DNA of 64,000 nucleotides from the NCBI GenBank assembly GCA_964017185.1, contig OZ024870.1, positions 56,174,312 to 56,238,311 of the forward strand, in the 5' to 3' direction. The DNA comes from Rugalucina vietnamica. Taxonomy: Eukaryota > Mollusca > Bivalvia > Lucinida > Lucinidae. The notes below the pieces were generated by a model. It worked only from the letters and a program-made list of their open reading frames with translations, was not told the DNA's origin and ran no database searches. Below are positions 20,063-33,885 of this stretch, piece by piece; the stretch's first letter is position 1, and every line of letters begins with the position of its first letter. Both the position numbers and the translations under genes were made by a program.

Positions 20063-22126
20063 TTGAGTGGTGTCTTTGTTTTGAGGTAGAAAATGGAAAA
20101 ACGATTGGGTAATTCGTCACGAAAAGAAGATTATTTGGGTATTATGTGTTTAATTAATTTTTTTATCATTTATTAGAGCTTATTTTACTGTTTCACTATT
20201 GAACTGAACTGAAGGGACAAAATGAAGCCAAATGTAAAAAAGACTAGACTGGGTAATATTGAACATACCCAATTATAATTTCAGATACCCAATTGAATGA
20301 AAAAGGGGTGGGTAAATACCCAATTGTCTAAAAAATTAATTAAGGTACTGCAGTCAACACAGAGCAGGAGAAAAAGTGTGTGTTAACATGTGTTTGGTGC
20401 TAATTTGAGGATATTTCAAAACATAATGGGATGAAACTATATATTTTGAAAACAATTAATTCACTGTATACCTAATTTTGCTATTGAAACTAAAGAATCA
20501 GGAATATTTTCATCTAGTTGGGATATTTAAGCTGAAAAATTGAAAACTACATAATTTGGCTTTTAGGAATTATGCCCTTTATTGGTGAAGTAAATTCCGG
20601 ATGAGATTTATGGCTTTTAAGTTTTTGGTGCCCTGCTCTAAGCCCCATGAAACACTTATCTTCGTCCTACACAACATAACTGTTACAACAGATCCTGCTG
20701 GGGTAAGGATCCTTATATGTAAAAAGAAGGAAAAGAAGGTCAAGGATAAAATCCCAACCCAAAGACACCAAGGTTTGAAGCAGGAGAGAAAGATCATTAT
20801 AAGATGCTACAAATCATTTAAACAAATCTAATGATGCAAACCTGCTCTTTTGTTGTTAAATTAAGGTAATTTGACACAATAAACAATGTTTGGTATTTGT
20901 TTTCACCCAGTTCCAAAACCTGCTATTTAAAAAGCAATAATAACAATTCAATCAGTACATGCATAGAAAGCAGATCTCTTCTCATCAGTTGGGAACCTAA
21001 CAGAATGTTTTCGTTCTTTTTTAAAGTACTAAAACAATTCATAAAAATTATTAAATTCCTGATTGTAGTTTCTATCCTTTTGCCCTTAAAATTTAAGAGA
21101 AAGTTTATGTTAAGTAAATTGCACGAAATGTTTTACTCACTGCATACAATGTACTCGCAATCAGGCAACTCTCGGCGCCTAGTAAATCTCAGCACATGCC
21201 CTAGACCGATGCGTTGTGCCTGTTTCTTCTCCCTTCGACATTATAGCATCCAAGAATTTCATCTTTTAAGACACTACACATAAATCAGCTCATAAAAACT
21301 AAAATATACGAAAAATTGTCAGATTTTTGTTCCGTGTTTACAATATTTAGTAAAAATAAAGACGTCACAAAAATACTTGAATATAGGGTTCGTAAAACGT
21401 AAGGGTTCATAAAACGTAAAACGTAAGTTTTGAAAATAATCACAAAATTAAATGAAAATGGGCTCTTACTTTAATGTAAAGACTAGAAAAGCATTTCATA
21501 ACAAATAAAATTTTCTTTTTTTAATTTGGAGATGATAAAAGAAGATAGAAAATATGTGCCGAGAAGTGCTTGTGACAGCGTCACTAATTGGACCAATTAG
21601 TGTAACTAATGACGAATCCCGCAGCGCATGCTAATGTAAAAATAGATTTGCAAATATTAAAAAATATGTCATAAGTTTACAAATATGGCACAGCTTGTAT
21701 TGCCGGGGTTGATTGTGTATGAATTCCACTTTCTATGAAGAAAAAAGAAAAAATGATGATAAAAACGCCGAGAATTGCTCGCATGCGAGTATCATAAAAT
21801 TAGGACTGAAGACAGAAGTCATATCATTTTAAAGATTTGTAGAAATGGTCAAATGTAATGAAAAAGTAATTCAAATGTAATTGCCATTACAGACCACTTT
21901 TAGATGTAATGCATTACATTACAATGGAAAAAACTGGCCCATTACAAATTACTTTCCATTACTTTAAAAATGTAATAGATTACAATTACATAACAATTAT
22001 CCCAGGTCTGACAACATGCATGAAGGGCAAGATGACTACCTCTTTCTCACTAAGGTAGCAATGCGACTAGTATCGACCAAAAACAATGATGATGAGCACA
22101 ACAGACAGACAGATGAAATAAACAGG
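20063..22126. other. No supported protein gene
   Basis: AT-rich DNA with GTAAAACGTAAG repeats near 21390-21430 and a cluster of TGTAAT/ATTACA words at 21850-21980 that resembles a decayed transposon end. One possible non-coding exon is listed separately. Confidence 0.4.
21141..21260 (-). other. Possible 5' non-coding exon of the TRIM-like gene
   Basis: On the minus strand a GC-richer patch contains a short upstream ORF (ATG TCG AAG ... TAG, about 20 codons) and ends GTATGCA|GTGAGT, a strong donor. It could splice to the acceptor at 17422. The evidence is donor quality and position only. Confidence 0.25.
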
Positions 22127-22347
22127 TGAGCCGCCTCATGGGAAAACCAACAATCTGCATAGGCGAAAACAAAGGCGCAGATCAGCTTCGCGGTCAGCGC
22201 CTTTGTTTTCGCTACTCGGATAGTACAATTCCTCTTCTACTTAAATCCGAAATTTCAAGCTTCTAGCTCTTTTCTGTGCTTGTACAGGTCGGTTTGTGTC
22301 GGACCTGTTCGGAAACCACATTGTTGCTTTTCCCACGAGGCGGCTCA
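22127..22347 (-). mobile_element. Family A foldback MITE with collapsed palindrome
   Basis: Complete ends (TGAGCCGCC, GAGGCGGCTCA), but the internal stem has lost one tip arm (cagatcagcttcgcggtcagcg). Confidence 0.85.
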
Positions 22348-22497
22348 GGTATTATATAAACATAAAGATGAATAATCTCAGAACCACCATTGAATTGTCA
22401 GTAAAGAAATTACTAGACGGCTGGAGGGCCCAAATCAATCCCATGTGTCATCAATTCTCATTCTTTCTGCTAGCTGTCATTTTATGCTGCATAAAAT

Positions 22498-23937
22498 TGG
22501 TGTTTCCCCTAGCCACTTTTACTATGGCGCCGCACCATGCCCTTTTTTCTCCAGCGCAATGTCTTTTTTCTCAGCGCCATGCCCTTTTTCTGAATCTTCA
22601 TTCCATGTCCTACATTTTGGTAAAAAGTTTGTCAAAATCGGACAAAAGATAAGGAAGTTACAAAACTTTTTGCTTGAATAGGTACAAGTAGGCAAAGATC
22701 AGGAAAAGGCGCAATCAGAAAGAGATTCCCACTCCAAAAACCGAGGTGGGAAAAAACCAAACTAACAATCAGGCACTTATACCATGAAACATATCGTAAG
22801 CCGAATGAGCAGCTATTTTCCCAATAGGTGGCCACTCAGTTACCTTAACTTAATTAAAAATATGAAAACATACATAAAAAATTTTTTTAAAACACCAGGA
22901 CATAAAACAAAAAGAACCACCACAGAAGTATCGCCTTGGAACGATCAGTAACACAAAGTTACTGGCGGGCTTAAACCGATTTTACAGGATCCTAACCTCG
23001 CCCTCAGCTTCTGCAGTGGTTCATTTATACACAGATATAAACATGAAATAGGGTAAATCATGATAAGAAAATATATGATATAGGTACCAACATGTAACAT
23101 GTATAACGGAAAGCAGGGTGAGCAGCTATTGAAGTAAGGTGGTCACAGTGCTAGCTTGGACAGAAAAAGTAAAATGCAGAGGGCTAAGTGAACAGCCAAA
23201 TTAAATTCGGGTGGCCACAGTCATGCAACATGAAACTCATAATTAGATAAATTTGATAAATGTGAACCACAACAGCAGTACAGCCTTGGAGCGGTCATTT
23301 AACTGGGGGGCTTAAACCGGATTTACAGGATCCTAACCTCACCCTCAGCTTCTGCAGTCGTTCATAACATTTAGTATGTTCTTCGGTCCTCGTGGTGAAT
23401 CTCTTACTAGTCTGCAGAAACAAATTTGACAAAATTTATGATCATGACTTCCACAGTTCTTGATTGCTTTAATCCCTTGTTTATTGTCACTTTATTGCAG
23501 TGGCAATGACTGTAGACAATTACCCAATTTGACACCAAATGAGCAGGTGTGAAAATTGAATGTCCTACCTGGTAATATAAGTGTTAATTAGTTTCAATTA
23601 TCAATTGTTTACTTTTCACAAATCATGAGTGAGGTTATCTCTGAGTATTGAAGTAATGTGAGGCAGAGGTAAAAGTGAATCCTGAAATATAGAAATTGAG
23701 GAAAGAACAATTTATTTAAGCGGAAAAGCAAATTTGAAATTACAGAGAAAATGCAATAAGTCTTAAATTTAATGACTGTGCATAAATGTGCCCTCCTAGC
23801 ATGCCATGGGCCACTTAAAAGTGCCCTTTTGCTCGCAGTCGCGCGCTGAAAGTGCCCTTTTGACATGCTATCACGCGTTAAAAAGTGCCCTTTTTAGCAA
23901 CCTTACCATGCCCTTTTTTGGGACTGGGGGAAACACT
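22498..23937. mobile_element. Putative TIR element with GTGTTTCCCC ends
   Basis: GTGTTTCCCCTAG near 22499 is matched inversely by CTGGGGGAAACAC at 23925-23937. Subterminal 'catgcccttttt' words occur near both ends. hAT-like by its end sequence only; I could not find a convincing target duplication. Confidence 0.4.
22690..23400 (+). repeat. Dispersed repeat family C, two partial copies
   Basis: Copies at 22690-23045 and 23120-23400 share 'cttaaaccgattttacaggatcc' and 'ctcagcttctgcag' with 6720-7115. Confidence 0.55.
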
Positions 23938-23939
23938 AA

Positions 23940-24790
23940 TGCACTGTGGGGCATCAAAAGTAATTGGCCCACACTTAAGACTGCCTAACACAACCCTTCA
24001 CAGTAATTGTAGTTACAAATGACTGGTGCATAAGACCATTAACTAATTTAAAATAATACTAAACAATTTAATTTTCTTCCTGGTCACAAGCAACCCACAA
24101 AAATAATTTTCAGAAATTGCTACCTTATGAATTTAAGTACTGTCTTTGCATCAAACACTAGCTTGATATAAGCTGCATGCCCCATCAATTTTAGTTCAAT
24201 TCATTCTGTTAACCCTACAATCAAGTTCAAAAGCTAGCCCACTCTGGGACAAGGTCAAATTGACTATAAACCCCGGGCTATAAACACTCCATTTAAAAAG
24301 ATGCACAAGCCTAAATATTCCAGTAATTTCCTTCCTTCTATCCGGAGTGTGTCCTTCCAGAATTCCCTTATAAAATACATGTAGTAGGGTGCTGATCAAT
24401 ATGTAGAAGACATCCAGACAATAATGTCTGACAAGCCCATAAATTCAATGAAGACATTTTTTCTACTTTCGTTTTCACTTCTCTGAAATTATACAGTAGC
24501 CTACTGAGTAGCCTATTCAAAAAACGATATGTATAGTCCCAAAAGTGTTTGACATTGACTGATAAAAGGGTACCTTGTATAAAATAACTCGATAATATGC
24601 GTGCCAACCATTTCTTCGACTTACCAAGAAAGAAACAGACACTGAATAAATGGGCAAATGACAATTAAAATTGACAGTTTGCGCGAGAATTTGGAAGAGC
24701 GGTAACTCGTGAGAAAACTACAAATGCAAATGATAAAACCCGGTACTACAATACGGTAAACATGTCTTCAATAAAATTAATTATTTGCCT
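23940..24790. other. No supported feature
   Basis: AT-rich; short open frames at 24196-24399 and 24368-24664 (minus) have no domain or splice context. Confidence 0.35.
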
Positions 24791-24804
24791 ACATGTGACT
24801 TGCA

Positions 24805-25497
24805 ATGGATCATAATTATACAAAAATTAGATTCCAACTTAAATTAAGCGAGTATTTTTCCATTACGCACACATTACGCAATGTTGATAGCATTAAATAT
24901 CTAGGTGTAACAATTACAAATGACCTCAAGTGGAATACCCATATCAATAATATCTGTACTAAAGCCAACAGAACACTTGGATTCTTGAGGAGAAACTTAT
25001 TTTCTTGCCCCCAAGATGTTAAAGAAGCAGCTTATAAAGGACTGGTGCGCCCAGTCCTGGAATATGGAAGTTCTGTTTGGGATCCTCATACTAAATGCCT
25101 CCAGGAGGAATTGGAGAAGGTTCAGAATCGTGCCGCTAGATTTGTAACTAGGAATTATACTTTCGAGGAAGGTAGTATGACTGGCATTCTTGAGCAACTC
25201 AGATGGGAATCTCTCAAGAAAAGGAGGACGGATAATCGACTTATATTACTATACAAAGGTCTGAAGGGTAAAGCCAGAATACCTACAGATGACCTTATCC
25301 CAAAGACTAGGCGTTGTAGAAATAGCCACTCCAAGGCATTTCAGCTTCCATCTGCTAGTATAGAGGCCTATAAATGTAGTTTCTTTCCCCAGACTATCAG
25401 GGACTGGAATGACCTCCCTGACTCTCTGTTTTCTACTGCTGAAATGTCAGATGATTGTGTGTCCAAGTTCGCTTCACTCGTGCGTTCAAGGGACTAA
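24805..25497 (+). pseudogene. LINE reverse-transcriptase C-terminal fragment (5'-truncated)
   Basis: 230 codons match the tail of jockey/CR1-type reverse transcriptases: SIKYLGVTITNDLKWNTHI (thumb entry), KANRTLGFLRRNL, VRPVLEYGSSVWDPH, LEKVQNRAARFV and a WNDLPDSL close to the end. The catalytic palm (FADD region) is missing, so this is a truncated, non-autonomous copy. No endonuclease precedes it. The frame ends at TAA 25495-25497, then a short 3' UTR-like sequence. The annotated ATG is only the first Met of the surviving frame. Confidence 0.85.
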
Positions 25498-26118
25498 TTT
25501 TCCCCCCCATCCGAACCCCCTGGTGAAATAATGTCATTTGGCGTGTCACCAGTAAACTATTCTGAAGTCGGAGACTTAAATCCCGAGAATCTCTTTGGCA
25601 TAGCCAGAGACATATTATCTCAGGCACAGCCCAGTGGGAGGGCACCGGGCACTGATTATTGATATCAGATGTGTTATAATAATGACTAATGTATAGACTG
25701 CGTCAAAAGGCGGGTGATTGATGTCTGACAATATAAGATTTTTTTGGCAAATGATGCATGCTTTCAGATCCTTCAATTTTGAGCCTACGACTCGCGGCCA
25801 TGGAAAATATGGAGACGATGCAATTCACACATAATCAAAAAAGAAATTTAGCAAGTCGGCTGGGGGGTGGTGACACGGCCGAAGTGTCCCTCTAAATCCA
25901 GGTCTGCAATTCAGATCACTTCTCGGAGAAAACAAGAAACGCCCATATTTCGACAGCTTGCAACAGACTAAGGACAAAAGGACAAAATTTATATCAGTCG
26001 TGGCAATGAAACCCTACTTAACAAAAAAAAAAAAAAAAAAAAAAAAAAGCAAATATCTCGCAGTAAAAGTCTAGCATACATATGCGTCTTTAACGATGCA
26101 CTTTAAAACTTCAGTTAC
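25498..26118. other. LINE 3' flank, poly-A tract, no gene
   Basis: Probable LINE 3' UTR to about 25700. Poly-A at 26022-26048 may belong to another retroposed copy. No coding sequence supported. Confidence 0.4.
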
Positions 26119-26335
26119 ATGTACACATGCGCGGATCCAGAGGGGGGGGGGGGGGGGCGGGGGGGTCCGGACCCCCCCCCCCCCCTGGAATTTGAAAATT
26201 TTACCTAAAAAAAGGTAATTTCGAGATTTTTGGGAGGGTTGGACCCCCCCCCCCCCCTCGTCTGTGACCAAAAAGTACCATTTTCGCTGGACCCCCTCTC
26301 ATGAAAATTTCTGGATCCGCGCATGTGTACATACA
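26119..26335. mobile_element. MITE with CGCGGATCCAG ends and poly-G/poly-C core
   Basis: ATGTACACATGCGCGGATCC is inverted exactly at the right end. The interior has G and C runs of 8-19 at 26142-26190 and 26244-26259, able to pair, plus 'ttttacctaaaaaaaggtaa'. Confidence 0.7.
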
Positions 26336-26954
26336 GGTTGTAAAACGCCTTTGGTTGCAAGCACCGACTGGGATTTCTCTAAATGTTCCCGTGATCTTAC
26401 ATATAGAATCATCAGAAGACACCATTCATAATTGTACTAGAGGATATAAGTAATTAAAAGCAGAAGCTGTCCATGTTACAACCGCTATTGGCTAATAAGA
26501 TCAGACGTCCAGCATCCCTGACCAAGTTTATCTGTGTTATAATCTGTGTTCAACAGGGTACAGTAGCTTTTCGGGAGAAAACATAAAAGAAAATAGAACA
26601 GCTTGCTTCCTAACAGCGTTAGGTGTATGAAGCATTGGTATGTCGAGTGTCATTTTGTTAAAACTCTGGACATCATTTTTATAAACCCTTAATTCAAACT
26701 ACATGTAGATCTTGGTTTAAGATAGGACCGCCCGCTTTATTGGTAAGATATACTAAGATCACATTATTAAAATCTTTTACAAACCAAAGCTTTAAATAGT
26801 TGTTTTTCTTTTATTTAGAATATTTTTGCACAGATCGTATATGCTGTCGTCATTCACTATAAGTCCAGTGGTAAAAAGCGTTGTTTAGAGTACATGTGTA
26901 TCGTTCAGTTTTGTTTTCTCGCAGTTAATACGCCTTTTTTTCGCGTTTTCTATA

Positions 26955-27185
26955 GGTGGGACCGGGTCCAAGAATTTATTGGAAAAAGGTCCCTCAGGAC
27001 CTTTTCCACAGTGTTTACTTTGAATATGAAGAAAATTGTACCCTTGATCGACTGCTCTCTCTCAATTACGCGTTTTGTCACATAAAGCGCTTAATAAAAA
27101 CTAGTGAATCCGTCTATGTTGACCAGACAGTTCACCGCAAACAATTTAATTTATCCATTGTTGACACCCCTGTCAAAAAGCGGTA
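26955..27185 (+). CDS. Possible terminal exon of an unidentified gene
   Basis: After a pyrimidine-rich acceptor (cgcgttttctatag) there is an open frame of about 76 codons to TAA, peptide VGPGPRIYWKKVPQDLFHSV, then Cys/Leu-rich sequence ending VDTPVKKR. Composition is protein-like and not repetitive, and an AATAAA lies at about 27560. I recognise no family and found no upstream exon. Confidence 0.3.
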
Positions 27186-28500
27186 AATATCTAGCAAGCA
27201 GTCTCGATCATGGCGACTTCTTATCATAGCGCATCTAAATTAAGATCGTAGATACCCTGATGAGGGGTACAGAAACTATAGTAACTCTATATGGCTGACT
27301 CTTAGTCCATCACATCGGACCCGGTAGTGTGGCTGCAAGTCAAAATTCAGAACTCTGTCACAAATTGACTGCACTGCCAAATGGTTTTCTACACTGTGAC
27401 ATATCGACATATTTGATTGTAATCGTATTCTCTTTAGAATTAGCTTTGATTCTGTAACATCAGAAATTTTAGTCAATGCCTTGAGTGACAGATACACACA
27501 CTGGTCAAGCGTTCATAACAAGAAACGATATTTATACGAAACTGAAACTTATGGGAATCGAAATAAATGGCAAACCAGAGAATCAACAACACTGAAATCT
27601 AGAGCAAAAGGAAGCTCTTATATCAACCTGCTGCTGACCTTTTCATTGGTTTCTTTTTAAAGAAGCCAACTTGTAATAATATTCACGTTTTGATATCACA
27701 GATTAGCAAAGCATAAAGGTATGAAATGAAGGTCCAATGTATTGCTAAACATGCACCATTTATGTACTCAGAGGTATTATTGTCAAGAGAACCCAAGGGT
27801 TCTGTTTGCTTTGTAATACCATAAACACGAGTTTCAGGTATACCTTTTAATTTTAAGCGACAACATAACTATTTTAGAAGTTTGTGAAGTTGAAAAATGT
27901 TTTTCGTTTTTAAAAATTCCAGGCCATGGCCGTTCATGAATATTATGCTTTAATCTTTTCGTGGTTGATAAGGTTTATCTCCAGTATTCAATCGTTGTTC
28001 AAAGTTTAGGCCTAATCACAGGCGCTTGAAGTTATGACCATAAATCATTAAATGATAGTATCTATATGGCAATATCGTATTGCCATGGAGACACTCATTT
28101 GCAGCAATATTTTCATGTTTTATGGCTATAACTTGAAGCAACAGTGGCCTGGCCTATGCACTGAACGCCAAGAGGTATGAAGCCAGTTTAGAACACGACG
28201 TTTTTGAACAAAATGCAGTCAAGAGATTCCAAACACCCGCAGTAATCATTCTAGAGAGAATAAAAACGCTGTATTTTAAGTGACTTTAGCATTCGACCCC
28301 CTCGATCCCACCACAAAAAGGGTCAATGGTCAATTTAATCGAAAAATATTATTCCAAGATTTTACCTATGGGGCAGAATTTTGACGTCTAGTTTAAAAAG
28401 ATATGCAATGCATTACTGAACAGCATGTCTTTGTAAAATGATATTATAAATGAAATAATGAAATTGTGCAGTTTGTTTGTAATAGGCCTACCCATGTTCT
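27186..28500. other. No supported feature
   Basis: Non-repetitive AT-rich DNA. A short stretch at 27300-27360 is a degenerate relative of the repeat unit at 50700-50790. Confidence 0.35.
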
Positions 28501-28502
28501 TT

Positions 28503-28505
<3 letters not shown>

Positions 28506-28553
<48 letters not shown>
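28506..28553. repeat. CA microsatellite, 24 units
   Basis: Uninterrupted (CA)n. Confidence 0.95.
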
Positions 28554-28554
<1 letters not shown>

Positions 28555-28757
28555 AATGTTTTACCATTACGAATTTTTTCGGGTATAGCAGCACTGTCCT
28601 TACTCACCGTTAGGACGATTACTATCATACTATATTGTGGCTAAGCATCAGAGCGTCACTCTAGAGAGAATTTTAAGTTGAGTTCAGTTAAAAGCAGAAT
28701 ATTGTAAAAGATGGAACGAATCTCTGACTCAATGGACAAATTAATACGTTTTTTAAA

Positions 28758-28890
28758 GGCAGTGGCTAGGGATACGGTACCGTATCTTTAGCCTGTGGGC
28801 TAGGGATACGGTACCGTATCTCTAGCCTGGCGGCTAGAGATACGGTACCGTATCTGTAGCCTATATATCGGAAATGGCTAAAGGTACGGT
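28758..28890 (+). repeat. Left terminal inverted repeat of MULE-like element
   Basis: Pairs with 31560-31692 with very few mismatches and holds three 14-bp KpnI-type palindromes. Confidence 0.8.
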
Positions 28891-28891
28891 A

Positions 28892-29049
28892 TTGACCATT
28901 TTTGCATTATCGACTGGTTCCTAGCTTAAAATAATCAATATTGGAAATACAGGTAGCCAGAACCCCCCTGAGGGGAGTTTTGGTTACCTGTTTTTCCAAT
29001 ATTGATTTTTTTGTCAGCAGGAAACCAGCCGATAATGCAAAAATGGTCA
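28892..29049. mobile_element. Palindromic MITE, second copy
   Basis: Ends TTGACCATTTTTGCATTATC inverted, core ACCCCCCTGAGGGGAGT. Homologous to 10695-10865 and inserted at the inner edge of the left MULE TIR. Confidence 0.8.
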
Positions 29050-30053
29050 ATAGATTAAAAATCGATAATACAATATTTTCAGGTGAGTTTTAAGTTGAAT
29101 CATTGCAGGTATCCAAATGAATCATAAAAATAAACATTTACGGGTGTCTTACTTTTCTCACAGTTTCATGGTTGGGCAAGCTCTACACATGCACAATAAT
29201 CTTAACAGCAGTAGCGTTAATTGTTGTTAATTGCTTGAGCACACCAATTATTGCGATCTCGCCACGGAGAACATGACTGGTCGAATTACATATCGTAAAT
29301 CCACATAATGTTAGGGTATATGCATTCAGTAAACGGGTTCAGTTTAATTTTTATTATAAATATTGCGGGAATAATAATCAACACACATTTATTTATCTAG
29401 TGTTGTAATGAAACTTCAAGTATTGTCACACGATGGGGGCCTTTCAGTTTCATTTTTTCATGAATCATGCTAAAAGGCGTCCGATTGATCATTTGCATAT
29501 GTATGAACTAAAAGATAGTGTATGATATCATAGAAAAACAGTATTTCAAAAAGAATCATGAGATTTCGTGGTTCAGTGTCTCTACTTTGTCGAGGTTACA
29601 CTTTTACTAGCTGCAGCTAGCGACATCGCACCATCGAACGTAAGTTTGTGACTCATTTGTTGGTCCCGTGCCGCCAGACCAGCAGCTCTCATCATTGATA
29701 ACCAGAAAATGAAACTGTAAAACAACAACAAACCTGCACATGTGTCTCACTATCCGCCATTTTCTTTCTTTGCCATAGCGTTGAAATTGCCTTAAAGAAC
29801 AATCACGACAACAAGAAAACGTGTAAACCAAGCGTAAAACTATATTATAAATCACGGAAAGAGTTCGTTGATAGACCATTTTTTCACTTGCAAATGCGAA
29901 CTTCGAAAGCGCAAGTCTTAGAAAATGTCAAAATACTTTGTTTAAAATTTTCAAGTAAACGCACTGACGTGGAGAGCCGCAATTCAAATTTACGCCCTAT
30001 CTTTATCTGCAGCGCTTAAATTTACGTCCTATCTTTATCTGCAGCGCTTAGAT

Positions 30054-30358
<305 letters not shown>

Positions 30359-30413
30359 ACTGACGCGGAGAGCCGCAATTCAAATTTACGCCCTATCTTT
30401 ATCTGCAGCGCTT

Positions 30414-30831
<418 letters not shown>

Positions 30832-30837
30832 GTTCTC

Positions 30838-31098
30838 TCACTCCTGTCCTTCGAGACTTGAAGTTCTTGCCGCCTTGAATACATCTGAATGTATAAAAAA
30901 ATTCAGTCTTTCGTTCAACTTATACGAAATACGCACTTGCGCCTTTTCTACAATTCTAGAATCTCTCTTATAGAACTGAACGCTTTCGGCATTCTGATAG
31001 CGCTCAATAGCACGTTCAAATGCTTGATAGTTTTTAATTTTTGCCCAATGTAAAGTATACGAGCCATTCTGACGGTATGAATCAAGATTTGAATGCAT
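30838..31098 (-). pseudogene. Possible MULE transposase N-terminal relic
   Basis: 86-codon minus-strand frame containing NYQAFERAIERYQNAESVQF and YKRDSRIVEKAQ. The aromatic-KRDSR-x-(V/I)-x-x-A arrangement is like the N-terminal part of animal MULE transposases as I remember it. It is truncated at the GATA array and lacks the DDE core. Its location inside the MULE-like TIRs supports the reading. A database search would be decisive. Confidence 0.4.
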
Positions 31099-31559
31099 GT
31101 TTTAGAATTGTACGGCGATTGAATTCAGTAATAGCTTAATTGTTTTATTTTGCAGTTACTTACATAACAAAAGTTAAAAGCATTCGCCGAATTTTAATTG
31201 GCAAATTAAAAAATGTCAATGTCTTACTTCTGGGGTTTAGCGGTAGGACAAAATAAATCAACACTTCATTAATGCCGTGTTTGTTGTTCGCGCATTGAGT
31301 CGCGGACTTCGTATTGATGGTTAAGCAAATCAAGGTTAATATTACATTATTATCTTTACGCATCGTTAGAAACTTTCGTACTACATTTTGGCTTTATATC
31401 CTTTGATATCGGTCAAATAATTGTAGATAATGATGATATTGCACAAACACACACTCAAATATAACAATTGAAAATTTTGTTCAGCGGGGTTAGAAATTAA
31501 ATTGAAATGTCTCAACTTTATACATTAACATTGTTTTCTTAAGTCTGTATCTCTTGTCT

Positions 31560-31692
31560 TCCGTATCTTTAGCCATTTCCGATATATAGGCTACAGATAC
31601 GGTACCGTATCTCTAGCCGCCAGGCTAGGGATACGGTACCGTATCCCTAGCCCACAGGCTAAAGATACGGTACCGTATCCCTAGCCACTGCC
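31560..31692 (-). repeat. Right terminal inverted repeat of MULE-like element
   Basis: Inverse of 28758-28890, ending CTAGCCACTGCC at the TSD. Confidence 0.8.
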
Positions 31693-31701
31693 TTTTTTAA
31701 A

Positions 31702-33395
31702 ACAGTCTGACAGGAAACCCTGCTATATTGCGACTTTCCGGGTGTTACACATGATCAACCTGAGATAAAGATGAACTTTAAAAAATTGTATCCGTATATG
31801 TCTCTTGAATCCGGGCACTAAATTTTAATACCGGGATATAGTTTTAGAATTACTTCACGTGGGTGTCGCGTGAAAAAGCGTCTGCGGAGAAAGACAGGAG
31901 TTATATGTTTTTCGTCATTTTGTGCTTTAAAACTTAGCAAAAGAGGTAAAATTAAGCTGCTATAGTGCCGTTAACGGTTTTGTCGTTGATCTTTTATCCG
32001 TCGATTAGATTGACCGTCTCAAACTTGCTGGGCAAAATACTTAGTCATTAGTTTTCGTGGTTTGAACTAAAGTCACTAGTTTTCGTGGTATTAGAAGGGT
32101 TCATTACTCTTGATCACTACTGTGGTGTTTCATACTGAGCAAAGTAAATGGTCACACAATATTTCAGCAGTGCTTTGAAAGTAAGTTTTAACTGCAGAGA
32201 AACAGAAAAGGCCATCCGTTAATGTTTCCAACAGGAATGTTTCTTCTGCTTCTGCTTCTTCTTTGGTATTGTCGTGTAATGCATTCTCGATAGTCATATG
32301 TTCTCGATAGCTTTGGTTCTGTCGTGAAGATTTCCCTTTGATTGATGTCATACATTGCATTGACCCCTTGTTTTGTAGGACAATTAAAGTCCTCAAAGTT
32401 TTATCATAACTCAACAATCAAAATTCTCACATTAAAAGAAAATTTTTGTGATTCTACAACATTACATTCAACTCAGCCTTTTCCCGCTATTTCCAAATTT
32501 CTTATGCATTTGAACCCTAAAATTCAAGTAAACTGACTCTTGGAACAGCCATTCACTTCTTCGTCTGTTTTATTTATACCATGATGCTATAATTAGATAA
32601 GAGCAGGGTCTTCTATAGAGACCCTGATAAGAGAAATGCGCATGTCTTCCTTGCATTTTAAAAATACGGGAGCAAAAATGGGATCTTACGTTGCAGTTTA
32701 TAGGAAAACATTCAGGAATTGTAAAAACAGTATGAATTTGTCTCCAAAAAGCAAATTTTGTGGGTTTATATCCTCAAGATTTTTGAAAGAGCTTATACGG
32801 TTGTAATAAGTAAGGTTTTCTGGTGAATGGCAGCTTGAGAAGGTGCAGTTTCAATGATTTTGTTGAGGGACATGATGGACATGAGACTACCTATATATGG
32901 CACGAAGCCATTTCTCGGTGCATTTGTGGTTAGTTAAAATTCAAACTTCTTGTTTAAAGTCACATTTTACGATTGGTTAATTTCAACATCCTTAGGTCAA
33001 GGTCATATCTGTAAACACCCGGCATGGAGATCGGCATAGAATCGCCACTAAAACATTTAGAGAAAGAGTATCTGTCGGCACAATGAGAATGATTGGAGTG
33101 AGTTCAAAGTATTATCAACATTGGCCAATGATTTTCTTGCGCTATCAAGAACATATGACACCAGGATACAGTGAAGGGCCTTTGCGGCGTAATACACTGG
33201 GAGAGAGAGAGCTCTATTAATCGCGTGATGAGAGAGCTTGTTTGAAGCCCTCAACTGTCTCTGCGCGTACTGTTTTTTTTTTTTTTCATTTTTCCTGGCT
33301 TTGTTTTGATGATATAACTAGCTACATGCATTGTGACATTTACTGGCCAGGACATAATAACCCCAATTATTTATTATGTTGTGAATAATAACACT
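31702..33395. other. No supported gene
   Basis: The minus-strand frame 32130-32417 is acidic in part (EEAEAEET) and might contain exon sequence, but no splice-consistent model could be built. Otherwise AT-rich DNA with a short T tract at 33271. Confidence 0.35.
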
Positions 33396-33406
33396 ACTGG
33401 GAATCA

Positions 33407-33885
33407 CGTGGTATTGTTTACAATATTACAAAGGTATTGTTTACATACAAACAGGTAAATGATCGGGTGACACACACTACAATGAGAATGAATTTGGCGT
33501 TAGATTTTCGAGTTTTCTCCTGCAGCGTTTCTTCTACTGACTGATAGATAGGTGCAGTCACTGTCAATACAGAAATTGAACTTGTATTGAAAGAAACTAA
33601 CATAAGAAATCCTGATTATTTCCTTTTCGCAAACACTTCAATACTACTGTATGGGAAGTACTATATGTTCATGGGGTGGAAGTGTTTGTGAAAATGAAAT
33701 AATCTGGATTGCATATGTAACTTTCATTCAATAAATGTTCAATTTCTGCATTGACTGCACCTATCTATCAGTCAATAAAGTAAACGTTATGGGAGAAAAC
33801 TCAAATTTCTCATCTCAACATTGAACAGAATTTCATTGTGCGTCACCCGATCATTTATCGATTTGTTGGTATACAATACCACGTG
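33407..33885. mobile_element. Inverted-repeat element with CACGTGGTATTGT ends
   Basis: Left end CACGTGGTATTGTTTAC and a subterminal AATGATCGGGTGACRCAC are matched inversely at 33833-33883. An inner pair (TGACTGATAGATAGGTGCAG / CTGCACCTATCTATCAGTCA) extends the foldback. About 480 bp; non-coding. Confidence 0.7.

Noticed and set aside
32130-32417. Acidic minus-strand open frame
   Set aside because: Some protein-like composition, but no splice partner, no domain and a marginal length.
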